Below, piece by piece: positions 17,306 through 26,700 of a DNA stretch of 64,000 nt. Positions within the stretch are counted from its first letter, which is position 1. Each line of letters starts with the position of its first letter. Location: the NCBI GenBank assembly GCA_045629065.1, contig JAZQQK010000021.1:100611-164610 (forward strand), given 5' to 3'. The notes under the pieces were generated by a model. The model was not told where the DNA came from and ran no database searches. It saw nothing but the letters and a program-made list of their open reading frames with translations. Both the position numbers and the translations under genes were made by a program. The stretch comes from JAKSSM01 sp045629065. GTDB taxonomy: Bacteria > Bacillota > Clostridia > Peptostreptococcales > Anaerovoracaceae.

Positions 17306-18556
17306 TTATTCTTCTCGTGGCAGTTCAGTTACCACCATTTTAATTTCTAAGGATTTGCGTGTGTCCGCTTTAGTTACCGTCACATCGAAACGCTTGTAAT
17401 CAGCTTCATAAACGAAACTGTCGCCCTTCTTTGGAAGCTTGTCCAGCATGATTGCAACCCAACCGTTAACGGTAGTGCAATCAATGTCTTCTTCCACGTC
17501 GAACTTCTCGAACATCTTGTCTAAGTTCATGCTACTAAGCACGCGGTAAGAGCCATCTTTTAGCTTGACCATCTCTGCCTTCGCCTCTTCGTCGTGTTCA
17601 TCATAGATTTCTCCGACGAGTTCCTCGATGATATCCTCCATCGTAACTATACCCTCTGTGCCACCGTACTCATCGATGATTACCGCCATGTGAGTCTTGG
17701 CCGCCTGGAGGCGCTTTAGGAGTATTGAGAGTTTCAACGAACCAGCTGCGAAAACAACCGGCTTGACATAATCTGTGACGCTAACCTTCTTGCCCTTTAC
17801 AAAGTTTGTGAAATCCTTTTGGTTGAGCACGCCCTTGATATCGTCCAAATCATCCTCATAAACCGGAAGCCTGGAAAAGCCAGTGCTCACGAAAATTTCT
17901 TCAACCTCTGCCTTTGTGACATTTATCTCTACTGCTTGGATGTCAACGCGAGGAGTTAATACATCCCAAGCGGTAAGTTCGTTGAATTCAATGGCGTTCT
18001 GGATGAGTTCCGACTGGCTCTCATCTATGCCACCCTCCGTCTCAGCTTCTTCAACCAAAGTAATCAGCTCATCCTCTGTAATCGTTACATTGCTCTTAAC
18101 CTTAAATACAAGAGCGATGAACTTTTTCCACACACCGAATATCCAATTTATAGGATAAAGTATGTATGTGAGGATTTTGAGTAAAGGCGCTGAAAACATT
18201 GCGAAGCTTTCGGGGTTTTCCTTGGCCAAACTCTTAGGAGTAATCTCGCCAAAGATCAAAACCACGAGGGCCGTTACAACCGTGGAGAGCGCTGCGCCAT
18301 ACTCAGGATATAGAGTGATGAAGAGCACAGTCGCTGTCGCAGTGAGTACGATGTTTACGATATTGTTTCCCACAAGAATTGTGGAAAGTATCTCGTCGTA
18401 CTTCTCCGAAAGTTCGTAAACCCTGCGAGCGCGCTTGTCGCCATCGTTCGCCATGTTTTTTATTCTAATTTTGTTGAGTGATGTGAATGCTGTCTCCGTA
18501 GCTGAAAAGTATGCGGAGAAAAGCAGGAGCACCACTATAGTGATTATTTTTCCCAT
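17306..18556 (-). CDS. CNNM/HlyC-CorC family transporter (DUF21-CBS-CorC_HlyC)
   Basis: Membrane protein of 416 residues with an N-terminal DUF21 domain (hydrophobic segments at about 1-20, 60-80, 88-108 and 120-140), a paired CBS module (VLTPRVDIQAVEI and VKPVVFAAGSL) and a C-terminal CorC_HlyC domain (about 330-410). Family members handle Mg2+ or Co2+ efflux; the 'hemolysin' name is historical. It starts at 18556 and ends 15 bp ahead of secA. Confidence 0.9.
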   Translation of the reverse strand: MGKIITIVVLLLFSAYFSATETAFTSLNKIRIKNMANDGDKRARRVYELSEKYDEILSTILVGNNIVNIVLTATATVLFITLYPEYGAALSTVVTALVVLIFGEITPKSLAKENPESFAMFSAPLLKILTYILYPINWIFGVWKKFIALVFKVKSNVTITEDELITLVEEAETEGGIDESQSELIQNAIEFNELTAWDVLTPRVDIQAVEINVTKAEVEEIFVSTGFSRLPVYEDDLDDIKGVLNQKDFTNFVKGKKVSVTDYVKPVVFAAGSLKLSILLKRLQAAKTHMAVIIDEYGGTEGIVTMEDIIEELVGEIYDEHDEEAKAEMVKLKDGSYRVLSSMNLDKMFEKFDVEEDIDCTTVNGWVAIMLDKLPKKGDSFVYEADYKRFDVTVTKADTRKSLEIKMVVTELPREE

Positions 18557-18601
18557 TGTTCCTTATCGAGAAAAGAAGCGGCGCTTGCCACTTCCTACTC
18601 A

Positions 18602-19846
18602 TTAATCTTCCGAGAAGTGGGCTTGCTCGAATTCATCAACCCTTACTTCTTCCCAGTGAATGCCTATTTCTTTACTTATTTCGATGAAATCTTCTACGAC
18701 ACCCTTCTCCTTGAAGTTTTCGCAGATATTGATATTAAACACACCATTGAAGTCCATGCAGCCGATAATGCACTCACCAAAATCGTGCCAAAGTTTTAAA
18801 TACATATCATCGATATGTTCCAAAACCTCTGGAGGCAGTTCTAACTTGCCTGGGTATGTGACTACAAAATTGCAATCTGTATCCTTAAGGATTAAGCCAA
18901 TAAGTCTCACAACGGCTTTTAATAGTTTCTTGCCCTTAAAGATGTGGTATGCCTTGAAAAGCTTGATTCTCTCCGTCATCATTCTAACAACATTAGGAGT
19001 GAGTCTTGCTACGTCTAGTTTTTCTTTGTATATCTTTGCAACTTCCCTGAAACTTAAGTTATCAAACTCGTCCACATAAGTAATTCTCTTATACTCTACG
19101 CAGTTATGCATTGTGTCATAGTTAAGTGGACGTCTCAGGTCCATAACGATGTTGCTCGCCACTCTTCTGTTCTTGAGCTTTTCTGGCAAATGCTTTCTTA
19201 GAGCTTTTGAGAAAAGAATCGCAATTATAGGAGTGACAGAACTTGAATTAGTGCGTGCGCACTCGAGGATCTCGCTAGTTGGCGCCTTTAAAAAATGGCA
19301 GTCCGTCCTGTATCCTCTGTTTTTAATCTTAGGGAAATCCTTAAAGGAAAAGCCCTCCGGATCAGTCTCAAATGTCTCGCCCTTTTCTGCCTTATCAAAG
19401 AAAGGTTCAAGTCCAGGTGCTACTAAATAGCGAAGCTTTGGTTCTATAGTTGAACCGCAATATACTGAAATTGCATAAGTGATAAAGTTGGCTGAGCCCA
19501 CTCCATCGCTCACGCCGTGAAGCCACTCGAACGTGATGGTATTGTCATAGTAGCAACACTGCCAAGGATAATCGTTTGTGAGCTTACCGAACACCAAAGG
19601 TCTTTCGCTTTCCTTGGCGTGGATGAGCTTAATCGGATTATCGTTAGTTGTCAGATAATATTCTTTATCGTATTTAACTTTAGTTTTGAATAATGGATAA
19701 ACCTCAGCTGCCTTATTAAGCGCTGCTTCGAGTCGAATTGGGTCCACAGGAGTCGTTAGCTTGATAACGTACATAGGGTTGTTCTCTACGACGCTTCCTG
19801 TTGCCTCAATTGGGTATAAATCCATATATCCCAAATTATATCTCAT
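18602..19846 (-). CDS. Condensation/acetyltransferase-fold protein
   Basis: A 414-residue cytosolic protein with an N-terminal half like CoA-dependent acyltransferases and NRPS condensation domains. The catalytic signature reads LHGVSDGVG around residue 111, i.e. the second His and Asp-Gly of HHxxxDG, with Leu at the first His position. A second FFRE-like element (FREVAKIYKEKL) and a C-terminal NFVVTYPGKL ... FNGVFNINI core follow. It may transfer an acyl group to an alcohol or amine, but donor and acceptor are unknown. It lies 12 bp downstream of the cyclase-MBL gene and is probably in the same transcript. Confidence 0.7.
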   Translation of the reverse strand: MRYNLGYMDLYPIEATGSVVENNPMYVIKLTTPVDPIRLEAALNKAAEVYPLFKTKVKYDKEYYLTTNDNPIKLIHAKESERPLVFGKLTNDYPWQCCYYDNTITFEWLHGVSDGVGSANFITYAISVYCGSTIEPKLRYLVAPGLEPFFDKAEKGETFETDPEGFSFKDFPKIKNRGYRTDCHFLKAPTSEILECARTNSSSVTPIIAILFSKALRKHLPEKLKNRRVASNIVMDLRRPLNYDTMHNCVEYKRITYVDEFDNLSFREVAKIYKEKLDVARLTPNVVRMMTERIKLFKAYHIFKGKKLLKAVVRLIGLILKDTDCNFVVTYPGKLELPPEVLEHIDDMYLKLWHDFGECIIGCMDFNGVFNINICENFKEKGVVEDFIEISKEIGIHWEEVRVDEFEQAHFSED

Positions 19847-19858
19847 CTAGTATCTCCG

Positions 19859-21892
19859 CTATATCTGAACACAGTCTCCTGTTTTAGCAAATGTTACATT
19901 GCGTAAAACAGTTCTTGCCTTCTGCTCTTTTTCCAAAAGTGTGTGGTCTCCGAGCTCTGGATTGTGGTGCGTAATCATAAGCGCCTTGATGTTCTGCTTT
20001 TGTGCGAACTTTAAACCCGCTTGCCATGTTCCGTGTCCCCAACCAGTGTGATCCACCTTATCGTCGTCATCATACATACCGTCGAATAAAAGAAGGTCAC
20101 AGTCAGCAGAAATTTCCGGATCAAGCTTGTTAGGGTCTTCGCAGTCTGCATAGATGCAAAGTTTCTTCTGGCCACACATGAGTTTGATTACACATGCATC
20201 GTCAGGGTGATCTGATTCATAGAATGTCGCTTTGATGTCTTCGCCCAAAACGATTTCTTCGCCGATTTTGATATCTACGTTTTCGATCTGGTTGATACCG
20301 ATTGGCCAATATGGGTGATCCATGAAGTTGGATAGAGTAGTTGGGTTGGATGACCACTTGCCAAAGTTGCCATACATCTTCGCTTCGATGTTCTCTGGAA
20401 GTTTGAATGAAAGCAGGCCTAGAATGTGATCGTAGTGTACGTGAGTGAGCAATATGTCGACTCTTTCGCAATCTTTTAGAATATCGCCTGTGTTCTTAAG
20501 TCCTGTACCACAGTCGATGATAATTGCATATTTGTTTTTCTTCAAAACATAGCAGCTTGTCTCACCGCCATACTCCGAGAATCTAAGACCGGATACTGGG
20601 AAGGATCCTCTGCAACCGCAGATATAAAGGTTGTAGCCATTTAAGTTTGGCTTAGCTACTTTCTCATCCGCCTTTACATCAAGTCCGATTACTCTATAGA
20701 GGTTAACGGATTCGCTCTTGCCCTTAAAGTAAACGTCTGTCTCTACACGTTCGAGAACTGCGAGTCCCTGAACCATGGATGCGGCGCTATCTGAGATAAG
20801 CATTTCGCCACCGCTCGCATAGTTTTCGATACGGCTTGCTGTGTTTACTGCATCGCCGATGATTGTGTAGTTGTGAACGTCATCTGTACCGATGTTACCG
20901 AAAATTACATCGCCGTATGCAATTCCGGCTGAGAAATTAAGTTCTGTGCCATACTTTTCGAAGATTTTTTCACTCTTCATGTACAGCTCTTTTTTCATAG
21001 CGATTACGGACATGATGGAATTCAAAACGCAATTGCCGTTTTTATCTTCGAACCAATATGCCATGACGCAGTCGCCGATATATTTATCGATGATACCATT
21101 GGTATCGTGGATTTTCTTTTCTGCGATAGCAAAGAATTCATTCAGGAATTCTGCTGCCATCTTAGGGTCCATCTTTTCTGTTGCCGTTGTAAAACGTGAA
21201 ATATCTGCAAAGAGGATTACAGCCTTACGAGTCTCGCTCTCGATATCCTTATTAGTAGCTGCGCTCTTCATGATCTCTTTTCTGACTCCTTCGTCGAAGT
21301 ACTTTTGGAGGACTTCTTGGCTGAGTCTATATTTACTGATTTCGTTTGTAATCAAGCTGATTGCAACGAATATAGCAAGCGATGTGAGGTAGTAGCTAAA
21401 GAAAACATCCTTGAAGACATTTTCCTCAGTGCCTAAAGCGTATGGGGCACCGAGTCTATGCACATAGATAAATGCTATGGCGTTACCGAGGAAACAAGCT
21501 CCTAAGGAGATCCATCTCATCGTCCTCCTATAGCAAAGCGCACATACTGAAGTAATCGCTAAGCAGAAGAGTGGCATACCTGACATATAGCCACCGTTAA
21601 ACACGAATGTGATAGGAACAGCGATTCCACCGATAGCGATGCAGAGCAATGGATAAGCGTAGTGATAATTTCCTCTAAAGTACACGAATATCATCAAACA
21701 GCAAGGTGCAACGAAGCACATTGTTGCAGCCATAATAGGTGGTAATCCTGTCGAATAAAGGCCAGTCGTACATAAAGCTAAAAGACCCGTTATCGCAATC
21801 GCTGGTGCGATGGTCCAGAATGACTTTTCCTCTAAGGTTTCAAGTCGGGATATTCTGGAATTGATATTAATATTTCTTCTTTTCTTCTTCAT
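19859..21892 (-). CDS. Membrane class III nucleotide cyclase fused to a metallo-beta-lactamase domain
   Basis: Three parts in one chain (677 residues from the ATG at 21892). Residues about 25-185 hold six predicted membrane segments, in a MASE-like sensor. Residues about 220-400 are a complete class III cyclase with metal aspartates in LFADISRFT and KYIGDCVMA and the VNTASRIE transition-state motif. Residues about 420-677 are an MBL hydrolase with HVHYDH and later SDHPDD, DGMYDD and THHNPELGDH. The MBL part is clearly related to the next gene's product, so it could be a phosphodiesterase-like partner, but this is inference. An in-frame ATG at 21919 overlaps the upstream gene; its AGGAG touches the start, so I prefer 21892, 8 bp after that stop. 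Confidence 0.88.
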   Translation of the reverse strand: MKKKRRNININSRISRLETLEEKSFWTIAPAIAITGLLALCTTGLYSTGLPPIMAATMCFVAPCCLMIFVYFRGNYHYAYPLLCIAIGGIAVPITFVFNGGYMSGMPLFCLAITSVCALCYRRTMRWISLGACFLGNAIAFIYVHRLGAPYALGTEENVFKDVFFSYYLTSLAIFVAISLITNEISKYRLSQEVLQKYFDEGVRKEIMKSAATNKDIESETRKAVILFADISRFTTATEKMDPKMAAEFLNEFFAIAEKKIHDTNGIIDKYIGDCVMAYWFEDKNGNCVLNSIMSVIAMKKELYMKSEKIFEKYGTELNFSAGIAYGDVIFGNIGTDDVHNYTIIGDAVNTASRIENYASGGEMLISDSAASMVQGLAVLERVETDVYFKGKSESVNLYRVIGLDVKADEKVAKPNLNGYNLYICGCRGSFPVSGLRFSEYGGETSCYVLKKNKYAIIIDCGTGLKNTGDILKDCERVDILLTHVHYDHILGLLSFKLPENIEAKMYGNFGKWSSNPTTLSNFMDHPYWPIGINQIENVDIKIGEEIVLGEDIKATFYESDHPDDACVIKLMCGQKKLCIYADCEDPNKLDPEISADCDLLLFDGMYDDDDKVDHTGWGHGTWQAGLKFAQKQNIKALMITHHNPELGDHTLLEKEQKARTVLRNVTFAKTGDCVQI

Positions 21893-21899
21893 TTTTTCT

Positions 21900-22703
21900 T
21901 TACTCAATGCTGAACACATCTCCTGCTCTTAAGAACCTTGTTCTAGGGAAAATCTCTTTAGCTTTTTCTTCCATCTTAAGAAGCTTCTTGTCGGAGTTTT
22001 GTGGATTGTGATGTGTGATTAAGAGTTCCTTGCAGTTGTAGGTAAGCGCAAGTCTGCAACCTTCTTGGAAAGTGGAATGGCCCCAACCTAGGTGATCGCC
22101 ATATTCGCTGTCTTCAAACATGCCATCAAAGATTAAGTAGTCACTAGCTCTAATTTCATCGACCATAGACTTGTTAGGAGTCTCGATATCGAACATGAAA
22201 AAGACCTTCTTACCATTGACGTTCAGGATGATGATATTGCCTGAATCCGGATGATCTGAGCTATATACTTTAAGACTCATTCCGTCTGCTAAGTTGTATG
22301 GTGTGCCATCGTTAGCAACTTCGCAAACCGCACCTACCCTTGGCTGAACCGGCCAGAATGGATGCCTAAAGAATTCGTCTATTGTGCTATAAGAGAACCA
22401 AGACTTAAATGTTCCAATGAAATTGACTCTAGCGTCCTTAGGAAAAACAGACATGTCAAGTAAACCCATAATGTGGTCATAGTGCACATGGGTAAAGATA
22501 ACATCGATGAGTTCGCAATCGCTTAAGATTGGGCCAGCGTCATATAAACCTGTGCCGCAGTCAACGATTACAGCATGCTTTTTATGCTTAATAACAAAGC
22601 ATGTAGTCTGTCCACCGAAGATCTCGTAGTCCTTTCCGCATACAGGTCTAGAGCCTCTAGTTCCTAATGCATATAGAATGTAATTCCTAGTTTCTTCTTT
22701 CAT
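21900..22703 (-). CDS. Stand-alone MBL-fold metallohydrolase, paralogue of the fused domain
   Basis: A 267-residue MBL protein with HVHYDH (about residue 93), SSDHPDSG, FDIETPN, DGMFED and ITHHNPQNSDKK. It shares this whole order with the C-terminal third of the cyclase fusion gene downstream, including a GTRGSRPV-like N terminus. Duplication then fusion (or the reverse) is the simple explanation. Candidate substrates are a cyclic nucleotide or another phosphodiester; no RNase Z signature is evident. It is the first gene of the long minus-strand run. Confidence 0.85.
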   Translation of the reverse strand: MKEETRNYILYALGTRGSRPVCGKDYEIFGGQTTCFVIKHKKHAVIVDCGTGLYDAGPILSDCELIDVIFTHVHYDHIMGLLDMSVFPKDARVNFIGTFKSWFSYSTIDEFFRHPFWPVQPRVGAVCEVANDGTPYNLADGMSLKVYSSDHPDSGNIIILNVNGKKVFFMFDIETPNKSMVDEIRASDYLIFDGMFEDSEYGDHLGWGHSTFQEGCRLALTYNCKELLITHHNPQNSDKKLLKMEEKAKEIFPRTRFLRAGDVFSIE

Positions 22704-22764
22704 TAAATAGTCCTCTTAAAATAGTCTATAAAAATTCAATTTATTATAACATTTTTCAAAGAAA

Positions 22765-22794
22765 TTGACAAGGTAAACAACTATAATATATACT
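22765..22794 (+). promoter_or_regulatory. Promoter of the biotin ligase gene
   Basis: TTGACA at 22765-22770 and TATACT at 22789-22794 with an 18-bp spacer, 46 bp ahead of the TTG start. It lies between divergent transcripts. A second TATAAT at 22804-22809 has no good -35. Confidence 0.6.
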
Positions 22795-22839
22795 AAATAT
22801 TAGTATAATGTTTTATAGTCTTTAGAACGGAGGAATGCA

Positions 22840-23673
22840 TTGGGCGACAAGGCTTATAAAAAAATCGATGAGCAGTATCTGAAAGGCAAGCTCGAGGGTT
22901 TGGCTGACGTATTTTACGTGGAAGAAACATCCTCTACCAATGCCTATTCCAAGGCACTTCCTATCAGTACTCTTCCAAAGCTCGTAATCTCTGATTCACA
23001 GTCGAACGGAAGAGGTAGATTCGGCAGAAGTTTCTACTCCCCAGCTGGATTAGGACTCTATATGTCCATCGTTTTTGAACCGGATTGTTACTTCGAAAAA
23101 GGCCAGCTCGCGACGGTAATTGCGGCTGTCGCAGTATCGCGTGCCATCGCCAAAATCTGTGGGCTTAAGACTAAAATCAAGTGGGTGAACGACATCTACT
23201 TTAACGATAAAAAAGTAGCAGGTATATTGACCGAGGCGGAGACGAATTTTGAGACTGGAAGAATCTCAAAGATAATCGTTGGCATCGGTGTAAACTGCTA
23301 CAAAATGGATTTTCCTTATGAACTTGACAATACTGCTATAAGCCTGGATGAGACAGGTGAGGCTTTCAGGCGAGAAGACCTCGCGGCAGAGATTTTTAGA
23401 GAGTTCTGTACAATGTTCGGTTCTGACGATAAACTCGCTTATATCGACGAATATCGTGCTAAATCAACCTTGATTGGCGAGGATATCCTTGTCTACAATT
23501 CCGCGATTTCTGAGAAGATGGGGCGCACTGGTAAAACGGTGCAGGGCATACGTGCGAAAGCCATCGGAATTGATGATGAGGGAGGCCTAATTGTCGAGTT
23601 TATGGAGGGCAGCTACGCCCGCCAAATCGCTACCCTAAAGAGCGGCGAAGTAACCATCAGAAAGCGCTATTAA
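22840..23673 (+). CDS. birA: Biotin--[acetyl-CoA-carboxylase] ligase without HTH
   Basis: Attaches biotin to biotin-dependent carboxylases. The 277 residues contain the ligase core: SNGRGRFGRSFYSP (biotinoyl-AMP loop, about residue 58), KWVNDIYFNDKKVAGIL (about 109) and the C-terminal SH3-like domain. The N-terminal helix-turn-helix of bifunctional BirA is absent, so this is monofunctional and does not repress biotin genes by that route. The start is TTG at 22840, six bases after GGAGG; the ATG at 22835 is out of frame. It has its own promoter and is followed by a strong bidirectional terminator. Confidence 0.93.
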   Translation: MGDKAYKKIDEQYLKGKLEGLADVFYVEETSSTNAYSKALPISTLPKLVISDSQSNGRGRFGRSFYSPAGLGLYMSIVFEPDCYFEKGQLATVIAAVAVSRAIAKICGLKTKIKWVNDIYFNDKKVAGILTEAETNFETGRISKIIVGIGVNCYKMDFPYELDNTAISLDETGEAFRREDLAAEIFREFCTMFGSDDKLAYIDEYRAKSTLIGEDILVYNSAISEKMGRTGKTVQGIRAKAIGIDDEGGLIVEFMEGSYARQIATLKSGEVTIRKRY

Positions 23674-23680
23674 TCGCACT

Positions 23681-23708
23681 AAAAAACCCCGGTTTGGCCG
23701 GGGTTTTT
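23681..23708. terminator. Bidirectional terminator between birA and the 1227-residue gene
   Basis: CCCCGG-TTTGG-CCGGGG (23687-23703) with six A's before and five T's after. It can end the plus-strand birA transcript and the minus-strand giant gene that stops at 23721. Confidence 0.92.
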
Positions 23709-23720
23709 ATATTGTGCTAA

Positions 23721-26700
23721 TTAGATGAGGGACTTTGCGTTAGGGTCGATTTCTTTAACGTTAGCGTTTTGTTCACGAACTTCAACCTTTGGTTTTTGTT
23801 TCATGATGTTAGCGAATCCGAGGGAACGAGGATTCAAGTGCTCGTTCAAATCATAGATGCTAAAGTCCTTCATGTTCTCCTTAACAATCTTATTGTTAGC
23901 TAATGTATCTATCGCCTTATCGCTATTTTTAAGTATCGATTTGCTGATCTCCATTGTCTGGCTAGCATGCAGGAATCGATATGCTGATACCGCCATCAAA
24001 TCCTTGGCTTCGATGTCCTTAAGTTTAGGTCCATTAAGGTTGTATGCTTCGTTTTCAATAGCATCCCTAATGTGCTCTAAAGCCGTTATCGTGCTATCTG
24101 TAGTCTTATGATACTGGTCCTTCTGTCCTGCGGTAATGTTATCAAAGAAATCGCCTTGGCGTTCCTCCTGTAACCTTCCAATCATCTCAGTAGTACGCTC
24201 GTACGCCTCTCTATATGGTGAATTTTCAGCGACAGCTTCTGGAATCAAGTCCTTGGCTTCTACGCATACCTCCATTGATGATCCCAAACGCATAACCATG
24301 CCGAGCTCCTCTTCAAGCATAGGATCATCACTATCGAGCATTTTTTCATTGAGGTCATCGATAAGGTCACTAATCTTAGTTTGGACATTCTCGGCGAATA
24401 CTGAGCCTACCGGGTTATCTCTATTACTCTTCCACTCATTCATAAGGTCAAAGATTTCATCAATCTTTTCGTTCTTGAACTTCTTAGCATTTGTGTCTTT
24501 AATCACCCTGACAGATTCGTCCAAAATTTGGTCTGCTTCTCTTCTGGAAGGTCTATTGAAAGTATCCTTAGGTGAGAAATCTTCAACTTGAGGAACTTCT
24601 TCTCTTACATAATTTTCTTGAAGCGTAACTCTCTCAGCTTCGACTGCCTTTGCCTTAAGCTTGGCCTCTAGAATGTATTCACTCTTTGCTGCCTCCAGTC
24701 TTTTAATGGCAACTTCAAGCTTTGTTCCTAAATCGGCTTGGGCTCTATCGACTTCACCATCCTCTTCTAAAATGAAATCGTATACATGTTGATCTAAAGT
24801 TTCGTATGCCTTCTTATATGCCTGAATTCTTTCATCGAGTTCTTGCATTGTTGGTCTCTCAGGGAAATCTTTATTTAAACAAGGTAGGCCCTTTAGAGTT
24901 TCAATAACTTTAAGTGTATCCTTTGTTGGTTTTCCACCATGTTCAGTCGCATATTTTGCTGTGAACTCAAATTGTTCTAGTCTTTCTTGGAAATCATGTC
25001 TTAAAGTAAGATTCTCTGCCAGGTGTGAGATAAGGCCAGATTTAGCTATTCCTAATTCGTCTTCCTTGTATAATGCCTCTGGTAATTCCAAATAGCTGTC
25101 TATATTATTGATACTAACGAATTCATCTTCACGACCTCTAAAATGCTCTTCTAATTCCTTCATATAAGCATCTGGATTATATAAGAAATTCCTTTCAAAC
25201 TCGAACATTTTGCGCTTATTGGCTTCGCTTCCACCAGCCAATCCGCCCACCTTAGCGGCCATCGCATAGTTATAATCTGTGAGATATGCTTTCTGTCGCT
25301 CTATGAAATATGCTCTAGCGTTGTACTGAACGATTTTATCTTGAAGCGCGCGATCGCTCTTTATGTCAGCACCCGTAGTAGCTTTCATAACAGCATCATG
25401 GTAGATTTCTTCTCTTAAAGATCTGTACTCATCAACGATCTTCTTTTGTGCACGGAAGAAGTCTACGAATTGTTCTTCTTCCTCTGTGAACTTCACAAGA
25501 CCTTTGAATTTTTCGCTGCACAAAATATCATGAAGTTCAATAACGCTAGTGTACTTCATGAGGTTTGTTTGAGACCTTACATCAACTCCAGTCTTAGCAA
25601 CGCCCAAACAATTGCTAAATGCCAGCTTCATGCTATCTGCTAAAGGCTGCTTGTCACCATTCTTGAACTTTTCGATCAGTTCCTTTGCGCCAGTTCTAGC
25701 CTTGGCAGAATAAAGACGAGAATAATGCATATTTTCACGGGAGTCATTGCCTACTGTGTTTTGGAAGAAATTCGTGATGCCACCATCGTATGCATTAAAA
25801 CCAGCTGGTAAAGAAGATCCTGGTCCAAATGTACTTTCGATAAACGAAGTTTCAATATATTCAGGCTTAATAAACTCAGAGAAAACAGCAAAGGAAACTT
25901 CCTTTTCATTCAAAGTATCTGTAGGAATTTCTATTGCTTCAGCTTCCTTCTGAATCTGATTGATTCTTGCAATCGTTTCTTCGTTTCCACTAAGCTTGGC
26001 CATCTTTGAGCCATTAGCCTTAGGTGCAAAAACAGCCTCAAAGATAGCTTCTCCTGGATTGTCAACAAAACCATGTTGCTTTATCTCATTAGCAAGTGGC
26101 TTGATAGCATCCATGTATTTTACTGCATCTTCACTATTTGCTAGTTTGGCGAGGATTTCGGATTGCTCCTGCTTTGAAAATGCCTTAAAAGCTTTTTGAT
26201 ATTCGTTATCACCACTCTCGGCAATCCTAATCTTCGACTCAATAGTTTTTTCGAGCGCTGTAAATGTTAAATGCTTATAGTCCGCTCCTACGATTTCTGC
26301 TAATGCTATACTTTGCTTAAAGCGTATTTCTTCTTTTGTTCCTGTGAATTTAGCATTTTCAATAGAGTCAAAAATGAACTGCCTATTAACAGAGCGCTTA
26401 CTTTCTGGATTGTTAAGGATGTCATCCTCTGTGATTCGGATGGAATCAATAGGTGTTCTGTCCTTATCGCCCAGTTTATACTTGAAGAATACTACATTCT
26501 TAGGCTCATGAGTGGAAAGATAATCGATACCCATAGCTCTTGTGAGCTCTGTGTCCTTGTGTAAAGCATATACGCCGTAGCCTTCCTCAAAGAAATCATT
26601 TCTATTCAGAATATTGTATACTGGCTTGTGATATTTTAAAGCTTCCTTATTAACTTGACAATTTAATAAATCACTGAAGTCTTTGGAAAGTGAATCGGCT

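Noticed and set aside
20217..20471. 84-codon minus-strand ORF within the cyclase-MBL gene
   Set aside because: It lies within the MBL coding part in another frame and is Arg/His-rich without known similarity.
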